In this document: piece by piece, positions 42,101-55,049 of the stretch | Position numbering within the stretch: position 1 is the first letter of the stretch | How the letters are laid out: each line of letters begins with the position of its first letter | Source of the DNA: Edolisoma coerulescens | Taxonomy: Eukaryota; Chordata; Aves; Passeriformes; Campephagidae | Reading direction: 5' to 3' | Assembly: GCA_013397115.1 (NCBI GenBank) | Contig: VWZW01004624.1 | Span: forward strand, 625,440 to 689,439 | Length of the DNA stretch: 64,000 nucleotides | Notes under the pieces: generated by a model | The model's database searches: none | What the model saw: the letters and a program-made list of their open reading frames with translations, nothing else | What the model was told of the DNA's origin: nothing | Translations under genes and position numbers: made by a program

Positions 42101-45100
42101 ATAACCAGTTGGATTATCCCAACTTGTGTCCTATAGTTGTACACACTCTAGAAATCTTCAAAGAAGTCCAAAAAGTGAATGGAAATGGATTCTGCCCTAA
42201 GCAGTTCACCACGAGTGAAGAATTTTTGTATATACTTTGGGGAAGCTGTTTGATGTATTTTTCCAAATGGTATTTTATTTCCTCATTTTCCATTTTTCAA
42301 TACTACATGTTACAGTATAACTTAAAACTAGCAAACATGTATGCAGGATTTGTATTACTTAATAGTTGTAAATTTAGGAGCGATGGGTGATGCCTACATT
42401 TTATCTGTGAATGAGGCTGTGATATCCAAGTTAGAACTAACATGAATTAAAACTATTTTATTTGTGAACCTACAAAAACACTTCTACCAGAAAATATTCA
42501 AACCATACAGAAAAACCTAAAGTACTATTTGCTTGCAACAGGCTCACAGCTACTCAGTCTTGAAGGTAGTGCTGTGTGAAGGAATTCCATTTGCTTTATA
42601 TCATAAAAAGACTTGTAATAATGTCCTTTTCATTTCTTCTGGCAGCCACTGTAAATATACCTCATTCGCTTTCAAATGCCACAGCTCCCCTGTTGAGCAG
42701 TGTTACTCTGCTTCTAGAAACACTTGCTGGCCACCAGATGGGAGGAACAGCCAGGTTCTCCTGTATCCACCCTGTGGTGCTCAGGGCTGCTGCTCTGTCC
42801 TGCCCTGACAGAGGTAGTGCCCATGACAGAGGATGCCATCACTGCTGTGACAATCAGATTTTGGGCCCCAGTTTGCATCATCAATCAATAATATCAGTAA
42901 AGCGGCAGGTTATCCATATGACGGGAGTACGAGGTCACTGTTACTATTAGCCTTTTCATAAGGATTATATATTTACACGCATATACACAAAAATACAAAT
43001 TTCTATATCCACCTAACTTGAAAAAACAAATGCTAGGAAGGAGTTCGCAAGCTGCCAGTCAGTCAAATCGTCCTGCCACGTCTGGTGTGTGGGGTTTAGG
43101 AATGCTTGGCACCCAATGTGCTTACAGTCCATCTGCTCACAGCAATATCAAGTGTGCCAGGTTTCTAACTGTATTCTTCAGCTACAGTGTTTATTGTTCA
43201 AGTAGCTTGTTTTCCTACTACTCAATGCTGATTTGTAAACTCTGTCTCTTTTTAGCACTGTTTTCAGGAAAATGAAAGGAAACACAAATGAGTAACAGCC
43301 TTTCCTTCCTGGTACTGCAGTTTAGGGGAGGGCAGGAGGGAGCCCATTACTGTTGGTTAAAGCTAATTTACTGAATAAGAGAAGGTTCTCCATCTAAACT
43401 TGAATATGTAAATAATCCAGTTAGAAACACATATCTCTCTGCTCTGTATTTGATTTCTACTTGCTATGCTCTTCCCCATGCTGCTGCTCTGCATCTCTGT
43501 AAGTCTTCAATTATTATCGTTGAATCAGTCACACAGCGTACATCCCGACTGTCACATGGATCTGCATCAAAGTCACACAAATACTCTCATGCCTATAGTT
43601 CAACTTGACTGTTTCTATGGTTATGACAGATATATTAGTGCTTTTCCTTAATTATATACCTTGCTATTGACCACTCTGTGATCCAGCCCCAACATTAGAC
43701 TCTTTGCAACAGGGCCTGCTGACATTAACATGAAGAACTAATACAGCAATCTACTTTTTCCCCTGAGCTGAGGAAAACTGAAGGCTTAAAGAAACTGTAC
43801 AGTAAATGTCAATGCAGTCACAGATAGCTACAGACACAATAATATGAGGCCTATACTACTGTATGCAAGATTTTGTGAGAAGTTTTGCTGCGCATGGTTC
43901 TGTTTTTAAGCCATTTAATCACCAGATGAAAGTTTCTGTTAATTTTGCTACATTTCACATGACATTGTACCCTAATCCTATACTTGGCAGAACAGTTGCT
44001 GTTTTCTCCAAGATACCTTGCATTTTATGCAAACTGTAGTTCTTAAGCAAAAACACATGTCTGTTTGGAGAGTTAAAAACAATTTCCTGCTAATGTCACA
44101 GAGGTTTATGCTGCTCCAAACCTAGCTAGCCCCATTATCTCATTGTGGGCCTAGCATGACTCATGGAGGTTACATCAAGTAATCAGACTAACTCTTACAC
44201 AATAGCCAAGCTCTTATGATTTCTTGCTATGTTCAGTGCAGTGCACAACATCAGCATCCGATTCATTCAGCATGTCAATTCAACACAATTATTTTACACC
44301 AGGTGCCATCAGCATCTATTCATCGTGACACAGTACATTTTAGAAGAAAACCTTTCTTTAAGAAAAAGAATGGAAACTCAGGGGAAGAGGTATTTCCACA
44401 CCATTTCATTTGCCACAGCTCTCACACTAGGCAGTGTGGCACAGTCACCTTCCTTTCTGAGAGGCCAATGCACCAGCAAAACAGAGGACTGGGCTTCTGA
44501 CCTTCATCCGTGCACTTCTGGCCCCAGTCTGCAGCACCTTTTGGGAGCAGGTGGCTAGTACCAACTGCTGGTTGTTACAGCTCATTACAGCACCCATTCC
44601 TGCACCAAGACATGTAATTCAGAATTACAAAGAACAGCATTGCAAAGAATAGGACCATAAGTGAAATTCCATCCCCTCCCCTTTATTGTGCAACACGAAT
44701 ATTGTGGAGATTCGAGACACTTCCATCTCTTCATCCCTCTGCAATGATACCACCTTAGATTATACAGACAAATAAAAAAAACCAGATGGATCTGACTTTA
44801 TACCTACTGAAGTTGCACAGAGCCCTGAGAGAGCTTGGTCTGCCTGTCGAGGCACAGGCAGTAGGGAAAGGTATTATGAATGCAGAATCATGAGGTGAAC
44901 AGGATGCACATGCACACCATTTACTTGTGAGCAGAGCGAGTCCAGAACAGAGAACCTCACTAGAAACAGAGTCTTTTAAAGCACAAAGACTGGGGATTAC
45001 AGTGGGGGTGGGGGAGAGGAGATCAATATCCACGATAGGAGATATGTGAGAAAAGGAGAGAACTGTGTTGGACAAAATACCTGAAATACTGCAGAAGTGC

Positions 45101-46618
45101 CCTGCAGAACAAATAAGGCATTAAACCTGTTGGAATGGCAGAGAAAAGCACCAGATAAGAACAACCTCTAGTTCAGTAAAAGTACAACACAAAGAAAGGA
45201 TGGCTTACATGTTAGGATAATAATAAATAGCGTCAAACTTCCCCTTTTCCCCACAGCACATCAGACAGGACAATCTAGCAGGTAAGCTGCAGGCTGGAGC
45301 ACGGGGACTGCTTAGCACTGTACACAATAGCAAAGGGCACGAACACAGGGACCATCACATTCAATTCAAAAGGATAAGAAGAATTTAGAAAGACAGAAGT
45401 AATTACTTAAACTGGAGTCTTGCCTGTTAGAAAGACCTTCAAGAGGTAGAACATCAGGTACAAAAGAAGACTGGGAAGATTACATATTGAAGTTCTGAGA
45501 GCACAAAAACAAAATGCATCACAGAGGAAGAAAGCAAAGCCACACAAGGGGCTAAGCTAAATAACAAGAAATTTCAAGTGAATTAAGAACATGAGGTCAG
45601 CGAAGGAGACGGTATGACAGCCCTCTAAGAGGTAGGAACTATAATTTATTCACTAAAAGGGGAGAAAGGCAGTAATTCAAAGAGTGCTAGAGCCAAGAAT
45701 CTGAGCGTCAAGTTCAAAAACTACACATTCTGTCAAAGGAACTTGAAAGAGACATAGCACACCAGGTCAAAACATTAAAATGGGGCAAAGTACTTGGAAA
45801 AAATCTACTAGAACATCACTAGTTTTAACCAAAACCTTAGCTGTAACACAAAAAAGCGAAGCAAGTGATGATGGGGATGAGATTTAAATAAAAGTTGTAA
45901 ATAAAGTTGTTAGTTCCTAATGGAGAAAAAAAGAGAATAAATAAAAAATTAACAATGCACAAATTAAGTATTGCAATTGAGGTCACTGGTCAACAGGAAG
46001 CATTTTTCATTATTAAAAGGATTAAGTAAACTAAAAAAAAAAAAAGAGACAGCAAAATGCCAAATCTCTGGTCTAAAGAACATATGGTAAAACTAAAGCT
46101 TCCACCAACTACTGCAGTGTTACATGAACACTGAAGAGATACATGCAGTGGCATAACATTTAAAATAATAACTACCAGTCAAAGTCAGGAAGGCAAAGTG
46201 GCCTGAAAATCCAGTCATGGTATCTCTCTGGTATGCAAAAATTTAACACAGTTGGATCCCTCCAGTAATCCTAAACTGACATGACCGGATATTCTGCAGA
46301 AAAAGATCTGGAGAGTACAAAAAATCCCGGTATGGAATCTTGAACTCAGGTCCCTGTGGCTTCATGCATACTTTAATAATGTATTTATTAATGTCCCATC
46401 TGCCAAAAGAATCCTTTTCCCAGCTTTCCTCTATTTTTAAGAAATAGAGCATATAAAACCCCCCATGCATTCATGCCTATGAATAGGAAAAAAATTTGGA
46501 AAGGGTTCTCATAGACAAACTAAGTGGCATAATGATTCTATGAGCACTTTCTCTCTAAAAAGCCTTTTTGCTTCGCTCCTCAGGAAAACTCGGGTGTCTT
46601 TCAAGCAACAGAAATCCA

Positions 46619-46641
46619 AATAATAATAATAACAATAATAA
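46619..46641. repeat. (AAT)n microsatellite, interrupted
   Basis: Repeated AAT units with one AAC interruption in the middle. Confidence 0.9.
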
Positions 46642-46814
46642 CTTTCTTTTTCCTCACAAATCTATATTCACAATTTAAAAAGATAATGTTATTGAAGACC
46701 TCATAGTATATATTCACAGAGTCACACCCACAAAGCAACCTATCGCCTTCCTGATTTAGAAGCCAACTGATTTTGCATAGGATAAAATAAATAAAGACTT
46801 AAAAATAAAATGGT

Positions 46815-47765
46815 GAATCATTCAATTAGTTTTAGATTTCCATAGCAGCAGCTAAGGGAAATTCTGATCAATACAGTGAACATTCAGCTTCCTAAACATA
46901 AAGCACATTTCATACAAAGCTGAACACTTTTCTCCTTGTCACACAGAATTATCTTAATTATTGTTTCAAGGAACAGCTTTACATAGAATCATCTAGGAGT
47001 CCAAAATGCTGCTCAGAAACTCATCACCGGAATAATTTATGATTTTTTCTTCCTAACATCTTGGGCTTGTTTGATATGCTTGCCATTTCTCTCTGACAGG
47101 GAGGTCGATTAAATCACATTTATATTGTAAACGTATGCATTGCTTTTTACCCTAGGCGGTGGATGAAGAGATACAGAGCCCCCCGGGAAAAGCAAGCCAA
47201 TCCACTTTCATATTGCAAATTTCTGCTGTTCAGAAGAAATGAATGGTTGCCAGGGAGAGCTGGGAATTACTCGAGGATGCAAAATGTTATTTTAGAATCC
47301 TTTTGAGAGAGGTTTTTCTCTCCCCCACCTCACCATTTTCACATCTTCTGCTAATGCAGCTCACATCAGTTTCTATGAAAACACTGAAGGAATGCACTTC
47401 ACCAGCATTCTTCAGAGGATCTGTACAAATCAGGCTTTAACTCTGCCTGCATAAAGCAGGCCATTTCTTTACTTTCAAAGGGAGAAGGGAGAAAGGATTT
47501 GTAACATTTTCCAAAGCATTATGTCTGCCAAAGATCATTCGAGATGAGGAAGGTCACCACAAGTTTTTGAACTAAAAGAAAGTGCTAAAAATGGGGAGGG
47601 TAAAGGTCATTGCTTAGGGCCATGGAAAAATGAGGCTTCAGTATCATTAACCTAACAGAACTAATTAGGAAACATTCAGCTTTTATAAATTATGCAAAGC
47701 ACTCAATTTACACTTTTTCACATTTCTACCATAACAGAGATAATTAGAAAACATTTACAGCAACA
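46815..47765. promoter_or_regulatory. Candidate conserved noncoding (enhancer-like) block
   Basis: The block has balanced, non-repetitive composition and a cluster of developmental-factor-like words. TAATTA cores lie at 46,955-46,960, 47,662-47,667 and 47,741-47,746. An ATGCAAA octamer-like word lies at 47,692-47,698, and a GC-richer centre at 47,150-47,300. A 29-bp segment is repeated imperfectly 79 bases apart (47,652-47,680 and 47,731-47,761). Coding potential looks absent: the best frame (47,243-47,440) is 65 codons and unrecognised. Conservation itself cannot be seen from one sequence, so this is inference from texture and motif content. Confidence 0.3.
47652..47761 (+). repeat. Paired 29-bp motif with TAATTAG core
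   Basis: Copy 1 at 47,652-47,680 and copy 2 at 47,731-47,761 share about 24 of 29 positions, including TAACAGA, TAATTAG and AAACATT, with a two-base insertion near the end of copy 2. The two TAATTA cores are 79 bases apart. An AT-rich stretch with an octamer-like word lies between them. Confidence 0.7.
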
Positions 47766-50700
47766 GTGTAACCTAATAAAGCAACCCTTTCATATGAGGA
47801 TACCTTCCCACTAATACTTTCATATCTAAAATAGTGAGAAATAGGTATTATTACCTGAAAAAGCTTTATGGAAATAATTTCATCTGTGACCGAAGACCAA
47901 CAAGATCATGTTGGTATTTCCCCTTCACTTGAGGCAATAGCAAAGAGTCAATCAACTCAACCAAGTAAATAACTGACTCTTTGTAGTTCTCTAAAGGCTT
48001 CTTGCTAGTTTAATTATAACAGAAAATTAGCTTGTATGATTTAACCTTAAGAATATAAACCTTGCCATTCAGGGATTATGTAAACTCAGGGTCAAATCCT
48101 ACAGTGGAGTCCATTCCCACTTAGTACCCCTGAAAAACTGGAGAGATTTGACATTTCAGTGTAAATATTAACAGCATGAAGTATTCTGAAATATCAGCTT
48201 GGTTCTCTGATTAATTTTTACAGGACTTACATTGACAAAGTATTTTAAAAAGGATGCTCTAATGAAAAATCCCAAACTTAGGAACACTCAGCAAAGAAGA
48301 ACATCTTTGCAGCATACAAAATATTCAAGTTATTTCTCTCCACATATCCTGTATTTGTTTTTGAAACATAGTTTGTAAAGCTAACCAGATCATTTTCCTC
48401 CTCCCATCAGAGAGAAAGAGACAGAGAGCAAAACATAAAACATGGTGAAAAAGAAGGGGTGCTGAAATCAAACTGGGGGAAGAATGGATTGGGGGTGGGA
48501 ATCAGGTAAGAGGAAAGGGGAGGTAAGGATAAAAGTCTCATGAAAGCCTAAAGTTAAAAGAATTCAACCAGCTCTAGTGTTTCAAGGGGTTAAGAAGATA
48601 AGCAAATACACTCCTGCCTTCAGATCTTCTATTTGTAATGCTCTGAAGAGTGACTTAGAGCGAGATTCAAAGAAGTCAGTGGAAAGATTCCCTGCACTGA
48701 TCTTTAGATGATCTGTACAAAATACATCCTGATTTGGGTATAAGATTTTGATGATAATGCAAAAGACTTAATATATAATCACAGAAATTCAGCTTGTGAG
48801 CTGGGGGAGATTAAGGCCAAGAATTAATTTTGGCACACTGCAGCTTTCAGAAAAAGTGCAGAACATAACTCAGCAAGTTTTCTTGTATATCTTTCATCAT
48901 TTTTCCTCCCATGAACTGCACAGTCAAAATATACACCATATGACTAGAACATCTACATACGTTTTCTGATGTTTTTCCTCTTCACCAAAAATTGAGTTTT
49001 CGCAAAAATATTTGGAAAACTCCTATGTTTCTGCTATTGATATAACTCCAATACTGACCAGCTCTAAAGAAACCTTTTCACAATATCACTGTGTAAATCT
49101 TCTGCCATGAATCAGAATTAAATAACCATAGCTTTTCTCCATCACCCATGTTTCACCAGTTACAGCAAAGGTCTCACATTCCAGTGTTCCAGTCTCAAAG
49201 GAGCAGAGCAGCCCCTCATTCCCTGACGCACGGGGGAGTTTGCTCAAGCAGTGTGTATAAAAACCAGCCGACCTTGAATGATATCTAAAGAGTTTTAACC
49301 CAAATACTAACATTTCCCTTACTAGAACTACCAACTTGCTAATATTTGGTTCGTGCTTATTGTCTTAATTCTATTTTTACTAAGTACTCCTGGTGTATGA
49401 ATCTCTTGTTATTCACACATTAGAGTTTAGTTCATGATTTTACATGGTTTAGTGCTACTTGTACCATAAATGACAAGAAAGCAAGAATTAATACTATATA
49501 ATTAAAAATTATTTAAAATACACCACAAAAACTACAACAGTAAATTCAGTGTTGTCAGACACTTCTAGTGAAATTACAACAAAGCAGAAAACAAGAAAAC
49601 ATGACATATCTTTGGTTCTGCCACTCACCTGCTACGTAACCATGAAAAAATAATGATGGCCTAATTCCATTTCTGCTCTTCTTCACTTCTTCTTAGGTGA
49701 ACAGGCAATAATTACTAATTTTGCTAAAGGTTAATAGGTACAAGCATAATCCAGATAATACTACTAAAATATAACATGGGCCTTGAAAGATGAATTCATG
49801 GCACTATTTCTATGCTTTTGTTTACCTGACTGGAAGATACAGGTTTGTCCACCAGTCATTACCTGGTAAGTCATGAGCACATTGCACAGACTGACAGCTA
49901 TACTGGACATCAAGATGTACAGTAATAGATCTCTGGTACAACTCACCCAAACTCACTGCAACTATGGTTTAAAAGACAGCCAAGATATTGAAACAAAACA
50001 GAGAACAGAGACACAAAAAAGAAGCTGTGAGAAGTGTTTCATTACTTCCATTCCCACTAAAGAAAAGACACCTTCCACCGTTGGTATTAGTGGATGTCAG
50101 AAAGAAGTGTTGCTCCATTTCAGATACAGAGAGTTCCAGCAGAGCTGTCAGATTTGCTGAATGAACTTACAGAGCTTCATTTTCTTGGGGCTATCATAAA
50201 GGCTGAATGTACAAACTCATTCATACTTTTCCATAAACTACAAGGAGGTGGAAAAACAAAATAAATGTTGCAGCTTTGCAGGTGGCACACCTTGAAAGCT
50301 CAGCCCTAACAGCCACATCCGTAGCTGCAGCCACTCAGCAGAGCCCTACCTACGGGTTTGTCAGCTGCTCTCAGATCACCCAAGGGCACTGCTGTGGCTA
50401 TGGCAGAAATGCTTTGTGTGAATCGATCTGATCTCTCACTACACCCAAATCCCATCCATGTTTTAGTCCTGATATGACAATGACAATGTCTTTTGTTTTT
50501 TCTGCTCTTGTCTCACATTCCTTTAAGAGCAGGTGGCTGAGGGAGTTCTCCTTGAATAGTTACTGCTTTAACTTTAACAACCTACTATTGTCCCAGGCTG
50601 ACAGAGACACGTAATCCAACCCTGCCATCCCATAGATATTCAGTAATAGAGAAATTCCCTCAGAAACTGCTTCATAATATTTAGAAGAACTTTGAAGTTT

Positions 50701-51952
50701 GTACAGAAACTTTTCCCAAATCTTCCAACAACATCAGTGGTCTTCAAATAAGCTTCTCTAAATTCTACATGAGTTCTGTGGCCAGGACCTGAGTCTCACG
50801 AACCTAAGCCCTTACCTTAATCATAGACATCTTGTGCAATGTCTTTTTTTAATAATGCAAACTGACCAATTTTTTTTCAACATCAAAAAGCTGAAGACTC
50901 AAAGCAGTCTTTAAGTAACCCCCCCTTCATTCAGGAGTTCACCTAGTAATCCTTTTTCTCTTGAATTCCAAATACAAGTACAACTATATGAATGAGAAAC
51001 ATTTGCCCACATAAATAAAAGCTGCCTCGCCTGGTCCCTCGTTAGTACAAATCCACCTGTCCTTTGTTTTCAGCTTCTGGGTGAGAGGAACAGATATACA
51101 TTGTATTCATTAGAGTCCTCATTATGACTCTTGCTACCAGAACAAGATACCCTAATTGTAAGACAGATGAGAAAGACAGCGGCATCCTGTAGTAGCGTGA
51201 CCTTTCCAACACTTCATATTTTGACATGCTGACCATTCCATCTGCTTGTTGCACACTGCAGGGAAGAACAGGATCATCACGCATGACGGTAACTGGGAGG
51301 AAAGTTAACCCATTACTGTAAACCAATGAAATCTCACTACAAGTTTTAGTTCGGTCCTGTCTCCACTCCTGCTAAATCACCAGGGCTTACCCTGCATTTC
51401 TGTTAACTGTGGCAATAGGCATTTTTATTGTATCTCTGAGATCACATTCACAGATCAAGCTTCTTTTGTGAAAAAGCAATGATGGATTACCATTCTGGGC
51501 AACACTTGGCAAAAAATGACAAATCACTTTTAATTCCTTGGATATTCATTATCATAACAGTAATCCATCTGGCATTAAGGAAGGAATAATATTCAAGCCT
51601 GTATTCTTTCCTTTGCAATTTAGTACGAGACTTGAACAGCTTTTGAGATCTTATTATCAGAGATCCCCAGGTATTTTCATATCACATAAAATACTCCAAA
51701 ATATTACAGCATCACTAATGTCTCAGCATTTTTATAACTTTGACTTGAATATTACAGCGTGAAGTTCTTCAGATAAGACTTGGCCTTTCCAACAGCAGTG
51801 GCACTTGATAAAATCATTACTCCCCACTGACTCTAGAAACTGTCAAAATTTCTTGGTGAGCATAAATGTTCACAAAGCTAAAGAAAATAAAAGCCTGAAG
51901 CAATTGACAGTCCTCACCAGGGAAAATGGGACAGACTGAATCTGTCTCTCCC
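47766..51952. other. Unique noncoding sequence, no gene seen
   Basis: A 10-bp inverted repeat (CAAAGAGTCA at 47,941-47,950 with TGACTCTTTG at 47,974-47,983) sits early in this stretch. A purine-rich segment lies at 48,405-48,550. A TATA-like word (TATAAAAA, 49,256-49,263) lacks supporting promoter context. Open frames are under 100 codons and unrecognised. Confidence 0.5.
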
Positions 51953-52314
51953 AGCAGACCTGTAGACCTTAATATCACTTTCCAGCACCTAAAGGTGGCC
52001 TAGAAAAAAGCCAGAGAGGGACTTCTGAAAATGGTACATCAAATAAGATAAAATAAGGGGGAATGGCTTTAAACTGAAAGAGGGCAAGTTTAGATCAAGG
52101 ACTAGAAAGAAATTCTTCACCAGGTGGGTTGTGCGGCACTGAGAGAGGTTGCCCAGAAAAGTTGTGAATGTCCCATTCCTGAGAGTATTTAAGGGCGGCT
52201 TAGATGAACACCTTTCCTGGTCTGGTGGAAGGTGTCCCTGCCCATGACTGGGGGTTAGAACTAGATGATCTCCAAGGTCCCTTCCAATAATCCAAGCCAT
52301 TCTATGATTCTCTG
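51953..52314 (+). mobile_element. CR1 non-LTR retrotransposon, 5'-truncated 3' end
   Basis: The fragment reads in the sense direction through the CR1 3' end. It includes the AGAGAGGGACTT block, AAGGGGGAATGGCTTTAAACTG, AGAAAGAAATTCTTCACC, GAGAGGTTGCCCAGAAAAG, GGAAGGTGTCCCTGCCCATG and TAGATGATCTCCAAGGTCCC. It ends in CCATTCTATGATTCTCTGA, the short ATTCTATG-type tail of CR1. Only about 360 bases remain and no reverse-transcriptase or endonuclease coding sequence is present, which is the usual severe 5' truncation. An open frame of 121 codons on the opposite strand (51,989-52,354) is a by-product. Several base differences from the CR1 pattern suggest an old copy. Confidence 0.95.
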
Positions 52315-54927
52315 AAGGAAGTTGTAATTTTAAGGCACTAGTCTTGACAAACACTGCTCCAACAACGACCAGAAATATATATATTAAACAGGTACACGTC
52401 TTTAAATAAAACTTAAATTTCTTTTAAGTGTATAAATGAAGAATTATGGCAAAATATTACAGATCTAAGACCTATATCCATGTCTACTTCCTCTAAAGAC
52501 TGACTGAGCCATGGAAGCAATCTGAGAAGGATAAATCTCCCCAGATATGGCCAAGGGCCAAGAACAGGCAGGAGGTGGGTTACAGAATTGTAGAAACAGT
52601 TTCAAAGGGACAGTCCAGACTAGAAGAAGGAAAAAGAAATACAGCAGAGAAGGAAGGAGTCAGATATTTAAGAATCTAAAAAGTAACAAATGGAATAAAG
52701 TCTTACACAAAATCAAACAGGCAGTTAGTGGAGGGCTGAAAGAACGAGCAGGAGGTGGTTACAGCAGCACAGAAGTTACTCTGAGAAACTGAAAGGGAAG
52801 CAAAGCTACAGGAAAGCAATTGAATTTAAGATACTAAATTAAAGATACCAGTGGTCCAACAGAATATATTCAATATATAGTCAAAATACAAAACTGCTTT
52901 AGTGTTACTGGGAGGTCTAGAGGAATGTATAAAGCAGAGAATATCAAAGCTAAAATGCTACCTTTCCAAGAATACATGTAAAAGTACACATACCCACATA
53001 GGAAATCTGATGGAATCAATCTGATTGATTGATTATCAAAATAAAAAAACAAAAACCGAAAGCAAAATTCAACAAGAGCAAAAAACACAACCCCACAAAT
53101 GGGCAACAGCTTGGTATTTGGGCTTCTTAAAGTTTGGTAAAGCTACACCTTTCTAATTGCTCTTTGCCTAACTATTATTCAGTATGTAAATAATCCCAGT
53201 CATGAGGAATTAATAATTCATAAATCATGAAGTGAAAATTAATTTTCCCATGTCTGATTTTCTTTTAAAAAATACATAATACACAGTGGAAATGAAAAGG
53301 GCTCAAGCTGTTTTACACTGGCTAAATGTATTCATGTTTTCTATAGAGCACTCTTTGTATGAGAACTGTTAAGTCTTATTAGTATTATTATTTAATAAGA
53401 TTAGTAAAAATTAAACTCCACCATTTTAAAAACCCAGAAACATGTTTCCCTTTGTTTACAGGTAATTAGGTAATTTTAAACGAGCACACAGAGAAAGAAA
53501 TTAATTAATGGGGAGGAGGGGACACGATGACTAGAGAGGAGCTGATTGGTACTGCATGAGAACTAAAGCACACTGTTATTTCATGTATTCCAGTTATAAA
53601 GTAGTATCTAAAGTACAGAGAATTTTAAATGCACAGAATTTTGCAATGCACCAACTACCTTTCCTGTGAAATAAGCCCTTTAAATCCTGTATTACAAACC
53701 AGGAAATGGACAGATTGTAAGATTTTCACAGACACTTTTCAGGTACATTTATAAAACACAACATCGTGAGTCAGTGACGTATCCAGTGGTGGAGTGCGGA
53801 AACTCCCGGCACTGAAACAGGATGCAATGTAGCATCGGCAATTATCTAAGGGATTAGTTCTCATGTTGCACGTTTTGTTTCTGTAAAAAGCCTTTGATAT
53901 GAGACCAGTGTTGGAGTATGTGACTTACTGATGCTTAACATGTAGCAAGTTAAATGTATATGTAACTGCTGAGGGCCTCATGCTGGCTTCCCCTAAATCA
54001 CAGAAGTCGGATTCAACATGAGAGTTTGTGCTTACCCACAGTTTGCAAAAGGAGCATCCAAATTACCCAAATCAGCTACTCCAACACATACTAAGAAACA
54101 CACATACTGAGGGCTGCAGGACAAACTGAGAGAACCAATCGCAAGCAGAAGACACTTCTGCAGTAAGGATTTTGGCAATCTTACATTAAAAACCTGGACA
54201 AGTCACTGAGCTGAAACAACGGAGTGCACAAGAAACGCTTTCACACCATTCTGAGATAAAGGACTACAATCATTCATTAGTGACAGACCAGCCATTTACA
54301 TACTCATGACTCAGATTACGTGAAGACTAGATTCCTTCAACTCTTTAAACTCCAATTCAGAGAAGCATTTAACCATGTACTTAACACTAAGCGCACACCC
54401 ATACCAATCCTTATTCATTAAAAATTCACACGTACACTTAAAGGTGATAGAGGACTGAGTACTTCGGCATTTGAACAAGGTGACCAGACTGGTCCTGCCC
54501 TCTCTATTGCAGCTTGTTGCAGCTTTGCAACTGAGGGAGCCAGGGCCTGCCCTGCACTGGGGCACTGGGCAGTTGAGTTCAGACCCTTCCCACTTCTCAC
54601 CTTTCTTTAATCTTGCTGCACTGTGCCTGAAGAGTCCTTTCATTAATATGATTTGTGGGTCAAAGTACAAACATGCTCAACTTGTCCACCACCCGAGTCC
54701 TTAAAGAGAAATCCCTTTCATTCACTGCAAGAGGCTCTGAGGCAGAAAGACACATGCTTCACCTGTCAGCGGCGTGGGGCACACTTGACTTACACACTGA
54801 GCAATGGCTTTGACTCTGGCGTGTACTGCCAGCAACTCCTGATCACTTAAAGGTGACTCCTGAGCCTTCCATCATCCCACTGGTTTGTGGGTTATACGTT
54901 TTGGCTTGGGTTTTCTGTTGTTGATTC
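52315..54927. other. Unique noncoding sequence, no gene seen
   Basis: Contains a spaced direct repeat (52,561-52,585 and 52,741-52,764), a TGAT run near 53,025-53,033 and AT-rich stretches. A minus-strand open frame of 119 codons (54,311-54,670) has no recognisable feature. A GC-richer patch lies at 54,480-54,600. Confidence 0.5.
52561..52764 (+). repeat. Spaced direct repeat, about 24 bp, 180 bases apart
   Basis: A segment reading AGAAC..GCAGGAGGTGG..TTACAG starts at 52,561 and again at 52,741, exactly 180 bases later. The copies differ by a two-base change and one G in a G run. The sequences after them are only weakly alike, so a decayed tandem duplication is possible but unproven. Confidence 0.6.
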
Positions 54928-55045
54928 TTGGTTTGGTTTTTATTGGGTTTGGGGGGTGTTTTGGGGTTTTGGTTTGGTTTGAGTTTTGGGGTTGGTTTTT
55001 TTTTTTTTTTGTTTCCTTCTTTTTTAATCCTTTTGGTTTGGTGTG
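54928..55045 (+). repeat. Long G/T-rich strand-asymmetric tract
   Basis: Nearly pure G and T on the + strand for over 80 bases (to about 55,011), then T-rich and again G/T to about 55,049. G runs lie at 54,945-54,947, 54,951-54,956, 54,963-54,966 and 54,988-54,991, with TTTTGGGG-like words. The last loop is 21 bases, so it does not meet the strict quadruplex rule but is G-quadruplex prone. A run of about 14 T lies at 54,996-55,010. The opposite strand reads as a Lys/Pro/Asn-rich open frame, which is a composition artefact. Confidence 0.8.
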
Positions 55046-55049
55046 GGGG

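Larger units (their letters stand above)
36607..46814. other. Unique noncoding sequence, no gene seen
   Basis: Mixed AT-rich sequence with microsatellites listed separately. A GC-richer patch at 42,640-42,850 carries a CTCF-like word (CCACCAGATGGGAG, 42,731-42,744) and two overlapping open frames without recognisable features. Purine-rich sequence at 45,080-46,050 includes an A run near 46,031-46,044 and could contain very old repeats. No exon was recognised. Confidence 0.5.

Noticed and set aside
46979..46999. CATAGAATCATCTAGG, hinting at a reverse-strand CR1 tail
   Set aside because: The following sequence does not continue into CR1 and the match is too short.
49250..49275. TATAAAAA word in a slightly GC-richer context
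   Set aside because: No initiator, CpG cluster or downstream exon supports a promoter; such words are frequent by chance in AT-rich DNA.
51989..52354. Minus-strand open frame of 121 codons
   Set aside because: It is the antisense of the CR1 3' end.
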